64,000 nt of DNA from Cordia subcordata (GCA_028554755.1 JAPTOF010000020.1:749001-813000); one strand, 5' to 3'. Positions 12,279 to 24,918 are shown, counted from the stretch's first letter. The notes: a model not told the origin generated them from the letters alone. Made by a program: numbers and translations.

Positions 12279-12810
12279 AGATTATTGATATTGAAATCAT
12301 GGTGATATCACATCTTGAATTCTATTATATTAATATTGAAAGTAATTCTGAAATTATACGTTGAATTTTATTATAATATATCATTTCGGTTTTGAAGTTT
12401 TAGATTCATAAGATAAAATTACGTCTGAAGTTTGAAACTTTATGTGTTTAAATTATTAAAAGATATTTAAAACCGGACCTCATTTTTTATTCATACAGTT
12501 AACATTAATTGGGCACCAAGGAGGCAACACATAAAATAAGAAATTTTATGGGTTTTTAGACTTAACTTGATTAGTGTATTTGTTCTAATATATTATTTAC
12601 ATTTGGTGTCTGGTATTATTTTGAAGTAAAAATTTAGTTCTAGAGTTTTTTGAAAATTACATCACAATTATTGCATTACAATCAATAACAGAAGAAAAAA
12701 AAAAGAGAATTTAAATCAAAATTGAAAACACTTCAGCCGTTAGGTGGATGAGAGGTCCCCCATGAAGGATATCATTCAAGGTATTTTATGTCGTTAGTGT
12801 ACCCTGCTAC

Positions 12811-12988
12811 AGAGTAATATTAAACTGGTGTAATTACTTCCTTTTACCGTTCAAATGTAATGATTAAGGTAGGAAATAACTGCATGAGTTCATAAAAAGA
12901 TGCATGTAATATTAATAAAACTTCCCATTAGAGTAATATTAAAGTGGTGTAATTAATTCCTTTTACCGTCCAAATGTAATGATTAAGT
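12811..12988. repeat. 58-bp direct repeat, 119 bp apart
   Basis: AGAGTAATATTAAACTGGTG at 12811 recurs as AGAGTAATATTAAAGTGGTG at 12930. Both are followed by TTCCTTTTACCG and CAAATGTAATGATTAAG. No further structure was recognised. Confidence 0.8.
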
Positions 12989-13639
12989 ACCGTAAAGTGC
13001 CACCTCATATAGTTCTATTTATTACTACCCTAAGACTATTTAGCAAGTAAAAACCAGAATACCTAAAAATTGGATTTCATCTGGTAATTGTTAAAAATAA
13101 AGGGATATTATTATTGATCAAATAATTATCACAACTAATTATATACATCTAACAAGCTTAATAACAACAAGGATTATAACATTTTAGCTATTGAATTATA
13201 GAATTTTTATTGGCAAAATTTTGGGGTAAAATATTGTTGAATAAAAATAGTTAAATATTTGATCCTGTGTTTAAGGTGTTGAGTTTTTAACTATATTGAT
13301 TAGTAATATTTTTGGGAAAAAAAATAAAATAACTTCTATATGATGTAAAAGCAACTTCTGAAAAGTTTTCTCAAAAAACTTGTTGAGTTTCTGATTTTTT
13401 TTAACTTCTATTTAAAATTTTCATTTTTACTTAAACACGCTTTTAAAATGGCCAATTATGTAAATGTTAACCTTTAAATTCATAAAAAAATATTTTTAAA
13501 TATTTAAGAGTTGAGCTTTGAAAAGCTGAGCTGCACATAGGAATAGTCTTTGTCCTTTCTAATGATGGGAATTTTTTGTTTTTTTTGGAGGCTAAACTGA
13601 AAACACTATATAAATATCAATTTTTGTGAAGAGACTCCC

Positions 13640-13990
13640 TTCATATCTTAGCCAAGCATATTTCGAAGTTGTTGGGGGCAACTCTTCAAGTAAATGAATT
13701 TTTAGTGGCAAATGTAACTCAAAGTTAGCTAATCAGTCACCGCACTTGTTGGCTTTCTTAAAGATATGTTTCAAGGAGTACCCTTGCTGCATTGTGAGCA
13801 TTGTTCAGCACTATGTAATCATGGGGCGCAGATTATTATGTGGACAACTATTGCCACGTATCTAGTTGACCAAGCTCTTTGAGTCTGTCTTAATGTGAAG
13901 CTTGGTGATTCCTTGCTGTTGCGCAAATATGAAACCCTCAAAGATAGCCCTTGCCTCTGCCGTGTTATTTGAAGATGGAATTACTCTAAA
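13640..13990 (-). pseudogene. Decayed RNase H-like (RVT_3) domain of a LINE
   Basis: Read on the minus strand, the sequence gives NNTAEARAIFEGFIFAQQQG, then ITKLHIKTDSKSLVN, then after stops and shifts LKHIFKKANKCGD and LAN. This is the plant non-LTR RNase H pattern (N-x-AEA, ETDS-like, REANKCADALAN). Several in-frame stops mean it is non-functional. No reverse transcriptase was found next to it. Confidence 0.7.
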
Positions 13991-15247
13991 TTCATTTCTA
14001 TGTTACAGATACAATAGTATTATGGCGTATTCCATTTCATGTCTATATAAGTGAAAATTTATACAATTTTCTTTTTCTAAAATCCCCCATTCCAACTCAA
14101 CTCCCTGTTTTCCATAAATTTCAAATCAAGCATCATCTTTAAAAAAAAATAATTTCAACTGCTTGAGTTACTCCCTGAAAATATAAATAACAAAGAGTTA
14201 TAAATTTAGATTCAAAAAAAAATTAATTATAATAACTTATTGTTCTATCAATCTATTAAATTACAAATAACTTCACCTCTGTACCTCTTCTTTCTCTTCT
14301 TCAAATTTGTTTTTCGATTTCACCCTCTATTGCAGGCTTATCTCCCCACCTTAGTGTGGGTCCTCAACGGTGCAGCTGCCGTTTTCTTTTTGAGTATTTA
14401 TGTTGGTTTTTTGTTTTTCCTTTGAAAAAAGTTAGAAGTATATTTTTGGATTTCTCTAGTTTACATATGGTAACAGCTTTGACTTTTAGTTATTGTTGCT
14501 TGTGATATAAGTGTACCTGTTGGCTCAAGTCTATTTCACTCTTTGGGCTAGTTTCGATTTCTGAATATTTCTCTCTTTTATTCGAAATTCCTTCAACTTT
14601 CTATCTTTCAATGTTGGTTATGTAACTTAGTATGTTTATGATCGTGTCAATCACGTAACAAATTAGGCAGTTTACAAAATTAAAATATGTTATCTTTCTT
14701 TTATTATGACTTGTACAAATTTTTATGAATTTTTTATTGTATATTTAATATTTTTGGTGGTGTACTTATGTGGATATTATTATAAATTTCAGTTTGTTGT
14801 TGACACACAAAAAACATACACGTAACTTCACCTCTACCCCTAATCAATTGATCACTAGCTTGTCGTCTATTAAAGATTTAGTTATCAAGTGATATATTTT
14901 TTATTTTTAGTATAAATAGGTTCACAATTAAGGAAGCAATAAAAACCAAAAGAGGACAGAGAAGAACAGTGAGGAATGTAATAAGCCATAGGCTCCAAGG
15001 GCATGAAAGTAACAAAAAGCAAAATTGGCACACGGCAACGGGTGGCAGATTTGTGATTTTGCTGCGTAGACCAATGATACAATTGTAAATTCAACTTCTC
15101 AATCAAAAGGCTTTGTCACCAAAGTGAGTGAGTGGGCCCCATAACCATTGCCACCGCCCACCAAGTCTAAAAATTTTGTTTTTGGTTACCTCTCAGTTGA
15201 CAGCGACGGCCCACGTCAGCACAGAGGGTTTCTTGGGGATTTTTTTT

Positions 15248-16334
15248 GGGTAAATTTCACGTTACCCATTATGATGTGCGAAAGTATCACGTTACTTCTT
15301 TATGTTTCTAAAACTTTAGATCGCCCTCTTGTATTTTTCTGAATTGATCACACTCTCTTTTATCTTTAGTTAAATGTTAACATCCTTAAATACAAGTCTG
15401 AAATAACCATTTTATACCTGAAATAAAGTAATAAATTTTTTTTATCAATAAGTAAAATAAACCTAATGCTTATATAATAAAATACCTAAAATCTCTAAAT
15501 CCTCCACCCCTGGTAATACGAACCCCCCGAACAAACTGCGGCTATGCGACGACCATTGCAACTTGACGAACGACGAGCGTCGTCACCTCCACCCTTGCTG
15601 TGACGATGACGAAGCATTGTTCCCCCCACCCCTACTGCAATGACCACAATGGTGAAGAAAGAAAAAAAAAAAAAAAGAAAGAAAGAGGATAGTGAAGCTA
15701 AGAAGAAAGAAAAAGAAAGAAGATGGTAGATGGTGAAGCTAATTTATTGATCAAATGAAGAGCATTTAATTGTATTGTAATGATGGGTGAAAGTAATTCT
15801 TTGTTTGACTTTGCATAACTTTGCAAGGCTTCAAAAGATATTTGCTTGTAATTTTGATGGGTGTGAAAGTGAAGATTATTGTGACTAAAAAAATGGATTA
15901 GCTAATGTATATATACATATATACACATATTAAGAGTAAGATGATGTTGATGATGAAGATGAGGATGAAAATGAAGAAAAAAGATTTACTGGTAATTTTG
16001 ATGGGTGTGAAAGTGAAGATTATTGTGACTAAAAAAATGGATTAGCTGATGTATATATACATACACATATTAAGAGTAAGATGATGATGAAGAAGATGAA
16101 GATGAAGATGATGTTGTCAAGGACATTTTCGTCCAAATAGAGGGCAAACTGATTAAAAATATTAAACCAATTGCGATTGTAGCGCGTGTGGCTCAAATTT
16201 GATAGAAAAATGGACGGAGGGAGTTAACATGATAAGTTTTGGAAAACACACAAGGAGACGATCTGAAGTTTTTTGAATACAGGAGGTAACGTGATATTTT
16301 CGCATATCACAAAGGGGTAACATGAATTTTTTGC
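15248..16334. mobile_element. Non-autonomous TIR transposon, about 1.09 kb
   Basis: The left end TAAATTTCACGTTACCCATT and the reverse complement of the right end AAAAATTCATGTTACCCCTT start inverted repeats of about 105 bp. Both arms contain GTGCGAAAGTATCACGTTAC or its close variant, then a shared TAGATCG/CAGATCG stretch. The interior has no transposase. It includes a GC-richer patch (15520-15660) and a 144-bp direct duplication. No target duplication could be fixed because both flanks are T-rich. Confidence 0.78.
15849..16084. repeat. 144-bp period direct duplication inside the TIR element
   Basis: TAATTTTGATGGGTGTGAAA at 15849 recurs at 15993. About 95 bp match, through ATTAGCT[A/G]ATGTATATATACAT to TTAAGAGTAAGATGATG. 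A GATGAA-rich, purine-rich tract follows each copy. Confidence 0.88.
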
Positions 16335-16347
16335 TTTTTATTTATAC

Positions 16348-16932
16348 GAATTCCTTTAAAAAATATCTTTGTTTTGAAATCGTTTTTAAATTTACCGTTT
16401 TCAGTGTTTGAATTATCAAAACAGTAAACCAGTCAACATTTTTTAGATGTTTCAAATTCCCATATTTGAATTTTAAATGAGTTGCGTAATCAATACAAGT
16501 TCGGTAATTAAATTACTGAAACGGTAACTCACTTACCCTTTTTGCTTTGCCTGAAACAGTACGTAAACGATAACTCAATTACCAAAATTGTAGGTGAGTT
16601 ACTGTTTCGTAATTCAATTAGTAATTTAATTTAATTTAATTTAATCAATACAAGTTCGGTACTTAAATTACAGAAACGGTAACTCACTTACCGTTTTTGC
16701 TTTGCCTGAAACAGTACGTAAACGATAACTCAATTACCAAAACGGTAGGTGAGTTACTGTTTCAGTAATTCAATTAGTAAACTCATATTGATTACACAAT
16801 TCATTTAAAATTCAAATATGCAAATCTAAAATGTCTCAAAAATGGTAAATTATTTACCGTTTTAATAATGTAAACACCAAAAAAAATAAATTTAAAAATA
16901 ATTTCAAAATAAGGATATCCTTAAAAGGAATT
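16348..16932. mobile_element. Nested palindromic MITE, about 585 bp
   Basis: The outer arms of about 150 bp are inverted repeats: the left arm has GAATTCCTTTAAAAAATATC and CATATTTGAATTTTAAATGA, and the right arm mirrors both. The core is a 155-bp unit present twice (from about 16491 and 16646), each itself near-palindromic around AAACGGTAACTCACTTACCG / GGTAGGTGAGTTACTGTTTC. It lies 13 bp beyond the previous TIR element. No coding capacity. Confidence 0.82.
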
Positions 16933-17135
16933 ATCAAAACGAGAGTACATAAAAAAAAAATTCCATCTCATGGGGTCTACATCAACGTGCGACACACCTA
17001 ATGGGGTCTTTTGCTACGTCCTTCAAAGAGAAATTTCAATAGAAGTTCTCCGCCACGTGGCGTACTGGGACGAATCTGCCTAGCTTGGGTAAATTCTATG
17101 CCTGCAACTAGTGCTTCCACTAAATTAATTACTTA

Positions 17136-17349
17136 GGGTTTATTTGGATTTTTTTTTTAAGAAAAAAGTATTTTTTAAAAAAATATTATATTATTTTATA
17201 ATAATTATTTGATTTAATTTTCAAAAAAAGACTCTGAAAAAAGTTTAAATACAATATTTTTTAAAAGTCAAAATTTTTAACTTCTCCAAAAAATTATTTT
17301 TTAAAACTATTAAAAAAATACTTATAAAAAAGTCAATCCAAACTAGCTT
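17136..17349. mobile_element. Tourist-like MITE, GTTTGGATTG family
   Basis: Ends GGGTTTATTTGGATTTTTT and, inverted, AAGCTAGTTTGGATTGAC. TTA lies on both sides (17133-17135 and 17350-17352). The A/T-rich interior resembles the copies at 40031 and 32224. Confidence 0.8.
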
Positions 17350-20300
17350 TTACTCTAGTGGGGGCTAAAGTTTAAAAGAGAGGTAAAAACAGGTTAAAAT
17401 TTTCAGTTGTTCCCCTCTTGGTGTGACTTACTTCGAGTTGAAAGTGATGTCTCAATTTGCCCGTTTGCTTATAAACATTCTCATGAAAAAAATTTTCCGA
17501 AGAATCTGACGGATCTATCATTAAGATGCAAAGAATGATAGTGATACGGTTATTATAATGATACTTACATGATAAGCTCGTAAGCATGATGGGATTCTGT
17601 AGTATTTCTCGTGTTGTGAATTACCATTTCTAGCTCATGATGATAAACGGAGACAAGGGACCAGGCTTTCAAATATGGTCCAAAGTGTTATCCTAAGTTT
17701 GAGCCTTTGAGGTAGTTACATGTGCAACAATAATTGAAAGGACATTAATAAGAACTATATAGCCGCAATTTCAGGAGAAGGGTGCCTTCTCACAAAGGGA
17801 TCGTAATAACCAAATCTAAGTAATTGTTTACCAAAAACACAGATCTTTACAAAATTGTAAAACCATATATGAGGGTTGATGACTGTCCAGTGCCGAAAGG
17901 TCAAAAAAATTGTTAATATGATAACAAATGAGCGGCGACTAAAGTTCAAATGAATAGCGGCCTTAATATTGTTATTAGACAAACTAGTGGGACTCTAACT
18001 AAGAAATATTTCAATCCGGAGGTGTTGAAAAGATTAGATGCTAAGAAACAACCAATAGAAACTTTAATTAAAAGGAGTGAAGTTATGTTAAAGGCAAAAA
18101 TGAATGTACAATTGAAGCTGAAAATGTATTGAATGATAAAAATAATGAAAAGAACTCCATTGTTATAGTATGTGATCATTTGACATCATGAAGTATGAAG
18201 ACAAACGGTTTTGCCCCCTTTTACTTTTTTTATACCCTTACCACATCATTGTATTCTTTGGAATACTTCGAGAGCACGTAATGCTAAGATGCAATGTTGG
18301 GTGATAATTGAAGTCCACAAGACATGTTAGCTTTTCTAAGTGATTAGTCGTCTAAAGTAATAAACCAAGCCTTATCTTGTACTCCTCTTTAGTTTTTTCC
18401 CCCCTTTTCCTTTCTAAGACGAGACAGTCTTATTTTAATTCTCCCCATGCTTTTTTGGCTACATGCCAAAGACTTATGTGTGTCATTTTTTCACAATAAT
18501 TGTTGAAGATAAAATGTTGGCTATATGTAATAGGTTAACAAGTCAATTGAGCAATTCTCGTGGACCTCCTGAAAACAATGGACGAATTCTCAACTCCATA
18601 ATTATTCTGTTACTATATTAACTTTTTTCTATTTTTGGGATAAAATGCGCCCACCTTTGTTTTACTGAAATCGCATTAAGTTTTTCGTAATTTCAAAACA
18701 TGTTGGTATTTTGTTATATTATAAAGAATGTTACTAATACCTCTTATCTTATTTAGTTGGTTATACAATTTTCATACAATATTCTTTGTAATATAAGGAG
18801 TTATTAACAAGTTTTAAAACACAATAAGTTTTATACAATTTTCACAATTCACAGAAGTAAAGCACAATTTCCACTTATTTTTGTAAGACCAACTTTGACT
18901 GTGGTCCTATCTTTAACCTATAATAAAGAGCTAATCCAATGATGAAAACCCTTATAGCCAAAAAGAGAAAAAAAAAAAAACCTATAATAAAGAGCTAAAC
19001 AAATTATAAGACTTCCTATATCGAGTGCTCCGTTTAGAGTTTGCCTAACATTAGACACAATGGGGAGGAAATTTCACTAGTCTTTGATATGTATACAAGT
19101 ACTGGAAACTTTATGTAATTTTAACGTGTTCACCTCAGAGTTCTTTTTATGTTAAACATAATATAAATTTTGAAACCTAAACCTCAAATTTCAAATAATT
19201 TGCAATGCACGCAGGTACTTATTATGATGAGGACTTAACAGTACAAGTTAAAGTGTTGTAAGTTAGCGTTGGCCCTTTCATTATTAGTTAAATTAAAAGT
19301 TGGAAATTACCTTCTGTCTCCACTTTATATCCTTTTTTTGCACAATTATGACGTCTACCAATCACATTTATCCATCTGCAAAGCAGTGTTGCATCTAACG
19401 TGTCATCTCTACAAGCTGAAATTCTCATTTAAAATAAAAAACCCACTATTTGAACCAAGAAAAACAAAAATAAAAATAAAAACCCACTATAATATATTTG
19501 AACAAAAAAATAAATGTATATATAATTTAACAAAATTCCGTACTTTCGGCCGAGAAAGTTGAATCTGAAACCACATTAATTAAGGGAAAATAATGTGAGC
19601 TCATAATAATATAATATTGTAATAGTAATTTAAATTGCATTTATAAAATTGCAAACATTAATTTTATGATATTATAAAATGATGGTTACCCGTTAAATAA
19701 GGTTATGGAACGTATTAATAAAAAGCTAAAGGACATTATGATTGGGGCAGCCTAAATGAAACATGCTTGGCTAATCATCCGAGGCTTTAAACTATTTTAT
19801 TAGTAAGTTATTAAATTGATTAGGGACAAGGACTTGGCAGCCGACCGGCCTACAAGTGCTAACAGCTGCATGCTGACGTCAAGACGAAGAATAAATGGTC
19901 CTAGTTAGCACAATCAACAACGTTTATTTTTTTAATGTTTGTATATATTGTATACGAATATCGTTGAACTCATTTTTTGTGTGATGTTTTTCCCGTTTTT
20001 TATTATTTGTCGATGTTGAGGTCTTTGGATCTGATCTCAAGTAATATACATTAGGTAAAACTTCCTTACAATCTAGAAGAAGATGTTGTTTTTGTGGTTT
20101 TGGTCCTTTTCTTTATGTTGTTTGTTGTTTATTTTTGTGTAGTATTTTAATGAAATTCTATATATATTGTGTATGTTTTCATATCATATTCTATTGTTTC
20201 CCACTCTTGCCAGCCAAGTATAAAAAGATGCCTGCTGCCGCCAAGAGCCACCAGCATCACAAACACGACATAATTTGTTTTCTGAACCCTCCGATGAATG

Positions 20301-22199
20301 TTAATGTGGGTTGATCATGTTAAACAAAGCAGAAAATATGAGCATTAAGCCACTAAACAATTCATCATTCTTTTGACTGACAACGATGGATACAGTAATT
20401 TTACCTTCAAACCCATTATATTAAATTTATTTACAAAATTATGAATTTCGTAATACAACAAGCATAACCGCACCGGTCTTTTTCTTAATGACTTTGCTTA
20501 TAATAATAGAGTTTAATTTTCCTCGGTGTTTGAAATATTCCACGGCGTTTTAATTAATTATACACTTATATTAGACATATGTGAAAGCGATTCATCGACA
20601 TGATTGGTGGTGGAGACTTGCCAACCTTAAACTTTTCTTTAGCCGAACACTCAACGTTGCCTAACCTAGAAATAGACATCATTGGATGAATAATAAAAAG
20701 TAAAAAAAAGATGATTGATAACTGTATATTTTTGTCTTTCAAACACAGCAATGCACTACAATTACACGTATATATGTTTTTAATAAGATAATATTGTTTG
20801 TATTTCTGATTTTGACTCATAAAATAATTGTAGGGCCAAAGTTGGCTTTCGAAGAGTATAATTAGTCTACCGAACCATTTGTATTAGTCTATTCACAAAA
20901 AAGAAAAAAAAAAGAAATTTGTATAATTAGTCTATGCCAGCTTGCTATAATCTACTTCCAAGAAGTGTAAATTTATCTTTTCTTGCGTGGTTCTATATTT
21001 CTTTTATTCTTTTTCACGTGAGAAGAATCAATAGTTTTCTCTACTAGGGCTCATTTTAAAAATTAAAATGCACGCAAGCCTCGATATTCCAATATATAGT
21101 CATGAAAAACACAAATCCATTTTATCTAAAAAGACATATTAGCTCGAAACTTTACATTACAATTAATATTGAACTCGGGCCTCTTCATAATTTTATAATG
21201 TTCTAAGAAAAATTTAATATCGAGAAACTAATATAGTTAATTGCAATGAATTAATTTTAATATTTCATAACATATTAGGTCTCTTTTATATATAACATTA
21301 ACATATATTATACTCGAATCTAAATTTATATGCACAAATGTAAATTAAAAATTATATGGGTTCTGAAAAAGCTCTATTTATCCAAGTATATGGGAGCATT
21401 CTTTGCCCAATTTACATATACTCTTGAAGGAAAGCAACAAAAACGGGAGCACTTACCATAACTAATTAATTAATTGAAACAGCATGTATTCCACCAACTA
21501 ATATGAAAAACATTAATATTGAAGACATCAGATGAAGTCAGATTATATCATCATTTTAAAGTTACAATACATGGCATATATCAGCTTGCAATCATGCAAA
21601 GATCTCTTTATCTTAAATGGTTGGGTGCATGATTAACAAATTATTGTTTGAGATGGTAGCGGCTTTATTTTCGTAAGAAGGAGAATATAAGTTCGAATCT
21701 CAAAAAGCACACTTGTTAAGAGAAATTTTTTTTCACCGCTCTTAACTTGATAATAATTAGTCTCAAATTCAATATTGTTTGAGGGTACCTTAACTCAAAA
21801 CAAAGACAGTAAGATATATAGATAGTAAGCCAGAAATTTATTTACATATCAGTTTTAAATTAACCAAAAGTTATGCTTTACAATTATATGTCTACTTTTT
21901 GCACTTGCGCAACATGTGAAAAATGGGCAGAATAGCACTAGCAGCAATTTTATGATTGGCATTTTAAAATGATGAAGGTATGACTTTTTGGGGTGGTATC
22001 TGTACATGGGTCCGTCAAGCAAGTCACAATCTGCAAATTAAAGCAAGGCAAATTGTTGTTTGGTTTGTGTTTACTTAAAGCAAAAAGAGGAGAGAAAAAA
22101 GAAAAAGAAACATCATATCATCCAAACAAGCGAAGCTATGATCACCTATCACCATATGCATTCATCTAATTGTAGAGGGTGATTTTTACAAAGCAAAAT
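17350..22199. other. AT-rich intergenic DNA, no gene seen
   Basis: No open frame with family resemblance, no tRNA and no clear repeat apart from the SINE-like element at 21653-21772. Confidence 0.5.
21653..21772 (+). mobile_element. SINE-like element
   Basis: The tRNA-like head ATGGTAGCGGCTT is followed by a B box AAGTTCGAATCTC at 21689-21701. An exact 11-bp repeat TATTGTTTGAG flanks the unit (21642-21652 and 21773-21783). The tail is not a clean A-run, so the assignment is moderate. Confidence 0.55.
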
Positions 22200-22314
22200 G
22201 AGCAACATAAATTCTTGACACTGATGTAGGTGGAATGAGCGACATAACTGATGTGGGTGGAATGAGCGACATAAATTCTTGACACTGGTGTGGTACTGGA
22301 TAAAAATAATATGT

Positions 22315-22615
22315 TAAAGATACTCTTGACGCTCAAGAGGAAGGTTAAAAGAGACGTTAGTTAAAGATACTTCGACGCTTAATAGGAAGGTTAAAAGAGA
22401 TGCTGGTTAAAAATACTCAAACGCTCAAGAAAGATTAAAAGAGACACTGGAGGAAGATACTCCGGCGCTCAAGAGGAAGATTAAAAGAGTCCAATGCTCA
22501 AAAGGAAGGCGCTCAAGAGGAAGGTTAAAAGAGTCCGACACTCAACAGGAAGGTTGAAAGAGACCCTAGTTAAAGATACTTCGACGCTCAAGAGGAAAAA
22601 GGAAGGTTAAAAGAC
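22315..22615. repeat. Degenerate minisatellite built on GACGCTCAAGAGGAAGGTTA
   Basis: About eight irregular copies of a unit of about 27 bp ([G/A]CGCTCAAGAGGAAGGTTAAAAGAG) are arranged partly as a 50-60-bp higher-order unit with TTAAAGATACT. Just upstream (22215-22290) GATGTGGGTGGAATGAGCGA repeats twice. Such arrays often lie in LTR retrotransposon non-coding regions, but no LTR pair was identified here. Confidence 0.75.
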
Positions 22616-24633
22616 AGGTGTAGACAAAACCATAATAAGGATAAGTCAAGCATATAAGCTATGTGTATAATTTGGGAGTAGTCCATGTCCCCCTCTTCTG
22701 ATGAGTCGTTCCTTTTATAACTTTCAAGAGGAAGGAACCCTTAACGTGTTAAAGGACTTAGACTCCTATTTGCATTCCACCTCGAATGAATATCTGTTCA
22801 CGCTAAGTTCTATCATCCCCTGATCATCTTCCTCGAGTGTATCTATCTTTATCCTGCCTCATGCATATATAGGAGAGAGGTCAAGTTGATTGCTAGCCAA
22901 AGTCACATGCGATTTTGGACCTTGACTTTGGACTTTGAATAAGTGGCCTAGCACGCAGGGCCATGGATCCAATCATAACATGGACGTATTTTTGGTCCAA
23001 CGATTTTTGGCCCAAACACTAATATTGATCATCAGATGAAAACTATAGGTACTCCATCATTGCAAAAACAACAAAAAGTAATTAATAAAATTGTTATTCC
23101 CATATCCTGTACAGTGTCTGCTCATTGCCAGAGAAGTAAAGCAAGTAAAATAAACAAAATTTAAGCCGATCAATCCCACTACATCAGGACCCTTTTGAGA
23201 TTGTACAAAAGCCATTACTTTACATTCAACTTGCACTAAAAAGGCTATATTTCTATATTTTTGAGGTACGAGTTTTAACTGCCAATGCCCCACACTTTTG
23301 GAAAGGAGCCTGATGTATAAAACTAAATGAATCCCAAAAACAAAGGATAAACTAGATATACTGATATAATCAATCCAACTTAACAGAACAGGATTTAGTT
23401 TAGTTAATTTAGACACATCAAATTCCTAGTTTACAATTGATGTATGAGCTCAGATTAGCGTCAATTATATATCACAAATATAACACTATTCGACAACAGT
23501 GTTTCAACTAATGTTTAGTGTATTGACTAAGTCAAAACATTACCTCCTACAATTTTTGTTAGTTGCAAAGTAGTGTCTTAAATAATGTTTTTAGTTGAAA
23601 TCGTGTTTGAAGTAATTTTTCTGAAACATTAATATTTTTAATGTTTCAAGTAGTGGTTAGTAGTTCATCTTTCATTTTAGCAATTTTACCCTTTATTCAA
23701 TATTTTTTGCCAATTCTACCTATTGTGCAATCTCTTTCTATATTATCACATTCTCTTTCACAAATATAAATCTAAAATAACATAAAAATCAATTTTAAAT
23801 TCTATCTATATAAAAATAAATTAAAAAAGTATAAGTCTTATTCGTCCATTTATTATTTTTCTTGACAAAATAAATTTCGATCAATTTAAAAATATTTCTA
23901 TAATAATAAATATTTTATAATAATAAAATTAAAGTCTATCTATATCAAAATAAATTAAAAATGTATAAGTCTTATTAATCCATTTATTATTTTTCTTGAC
24001 AAAATAAATTTCTATCAATTTAAAAATGTTTCTATAAAAATAAATATTTTTATAATATTAGTAAAATTAATTTATCAAAATTAATTTTATTATACTTTAA
24101 AAATATAATTATAAGAAACTTATATTTAATTATAACATAATAACGTAATACCAACATATTTTTATATTATTTTACATTTATCAGCTAATTCAACAACTAA
24201 TTTTATCAAACACATATTATTCAATTAGCTAACCAAACTGATATCCACTAGCAACTAAAATATAATAGCCATCATCTACTCAAACTACTATCTGTTACTT
24301 AAACATATATGAGTTACTCTAAAAGTTAATTTTACCAAATATGCCTTATGTATTACACGAGAAACCCAATCTTTATTGGAACCCCTTTTCGTCCAATAGT
24401 CTTTGTATGGGTGCTCAGAATCATAATGGGCTCCTGTGGTAGCCCATACGTAATCTATGCTTGGCCCAGATAAGAACAAAAAAGGCCAGTAGATTTTGTA
24501 ACTAAAAAACATGCCATAACGACTCATTGTTGGGGCCCACTCAACCCCTAAATGGGCTAACAGATCACAACCCAAAAAGGATTGGAAAAAAGACGGTTTT
24601 AGAAACTGAAATAGCCTACGGGCAAAGAGTAAT
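22616..24633. other. Intergenic DNA upstream of RAMP4
   Basis: No gene was recognised. The first part (22616-23040) is less AT-rich and may be the body of a lost retroelement. A tandem repeat lies at 23801-24065. Confidence 0.45.
23801..24065. repeat. Tandem duplication, about 134-bp period
   Basis: TCTATCTATATAAAAATAAA at 23801 recurs at about 23934. Both copies continue with AGTATAAGTCTTATT or ATGTATAAGTCTTATT, then CATTTATTATTTTTCTTGAC. Confidence 0.85.
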
Positions 24634-24652
24634 CCAATTATTGCTTGCCACG
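24634..24652 (+). promoter_or_regulatory. ERSE-I (CCAAT-N9-CCACG) in the RAMP4 promoter
   Basis: CCAAT at 24634-24638 is followed by exactly nine bases and CCACG at 24648-24652, the canonical ER-stress response element bound by NF-Y plus a stress-activated bZIP. It lies 90 bp upstream of the TATA box of a gene for an ER translocon protein, where this control would make sense. Confidence 0.7.
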
Positions 24653-24692
24653 TATACACAATACGTGTTAGACCCAATAAAGAACAAAACCG

Positions 24693-24700
24693 TGACGTGT
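24693..24700 (+). promoter_or_regulatory. ACGT-core bZIP site TGACGTGT
   Basis: TGACGTGT resembles the UPRE core TGACGTG[G/A] recognised by unfolded-protein-response bZIPs. It sits between the ERSE and the TATA box. The last base departs from the strict consensus, so it could also be a general ACGT element. Confidence 0.45.
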
Positions 24701-24742
24701 CCTCAATGGACTCTAAATAATCTCCGCTTCACCGCTCGCACG

Positions 24743-24750
24743 TATAAATA
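24743..24750 (+). promoter_or_regulatory. TATA box of RAMP4
   Basis: TATAAATA is followed by a leader that begins about 25-35 bp downstream and carries a GA-rich palindromic GAGAGCGCGCTCTC tract at about 24804-24817. It lies 169 bp before the ATG. Confidence 0.7.
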
Positions 24751-24918
24751 GCTTCAACGCACAACAACACACGAATCAGAAAATAAAGAGGAAGGAGAGA
24801 GAGAGAGCGCGCTCTCAAGATCGGAGTTGATTATTGCATTCGCCGGAGTTAATAGCCTGAAAATTCTCCGGCGCTTTCGTGTTCTATCTCTTGCCGGCTA
24901 GCTGATATCCCGGTCACA

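Larger units (their letters stand above)
11839..15247. other. AT-rich intergenic stretch with transposon remnants
   Basis: No gene was recognised. It holds a SINE (12177-12278), a spaced direct repeat (12811-12988) and an RNase H remnant (13640-13990). Short open frames around 14240-14425 and 14885-15106 have no family resemblance. Confidence 0.5.
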
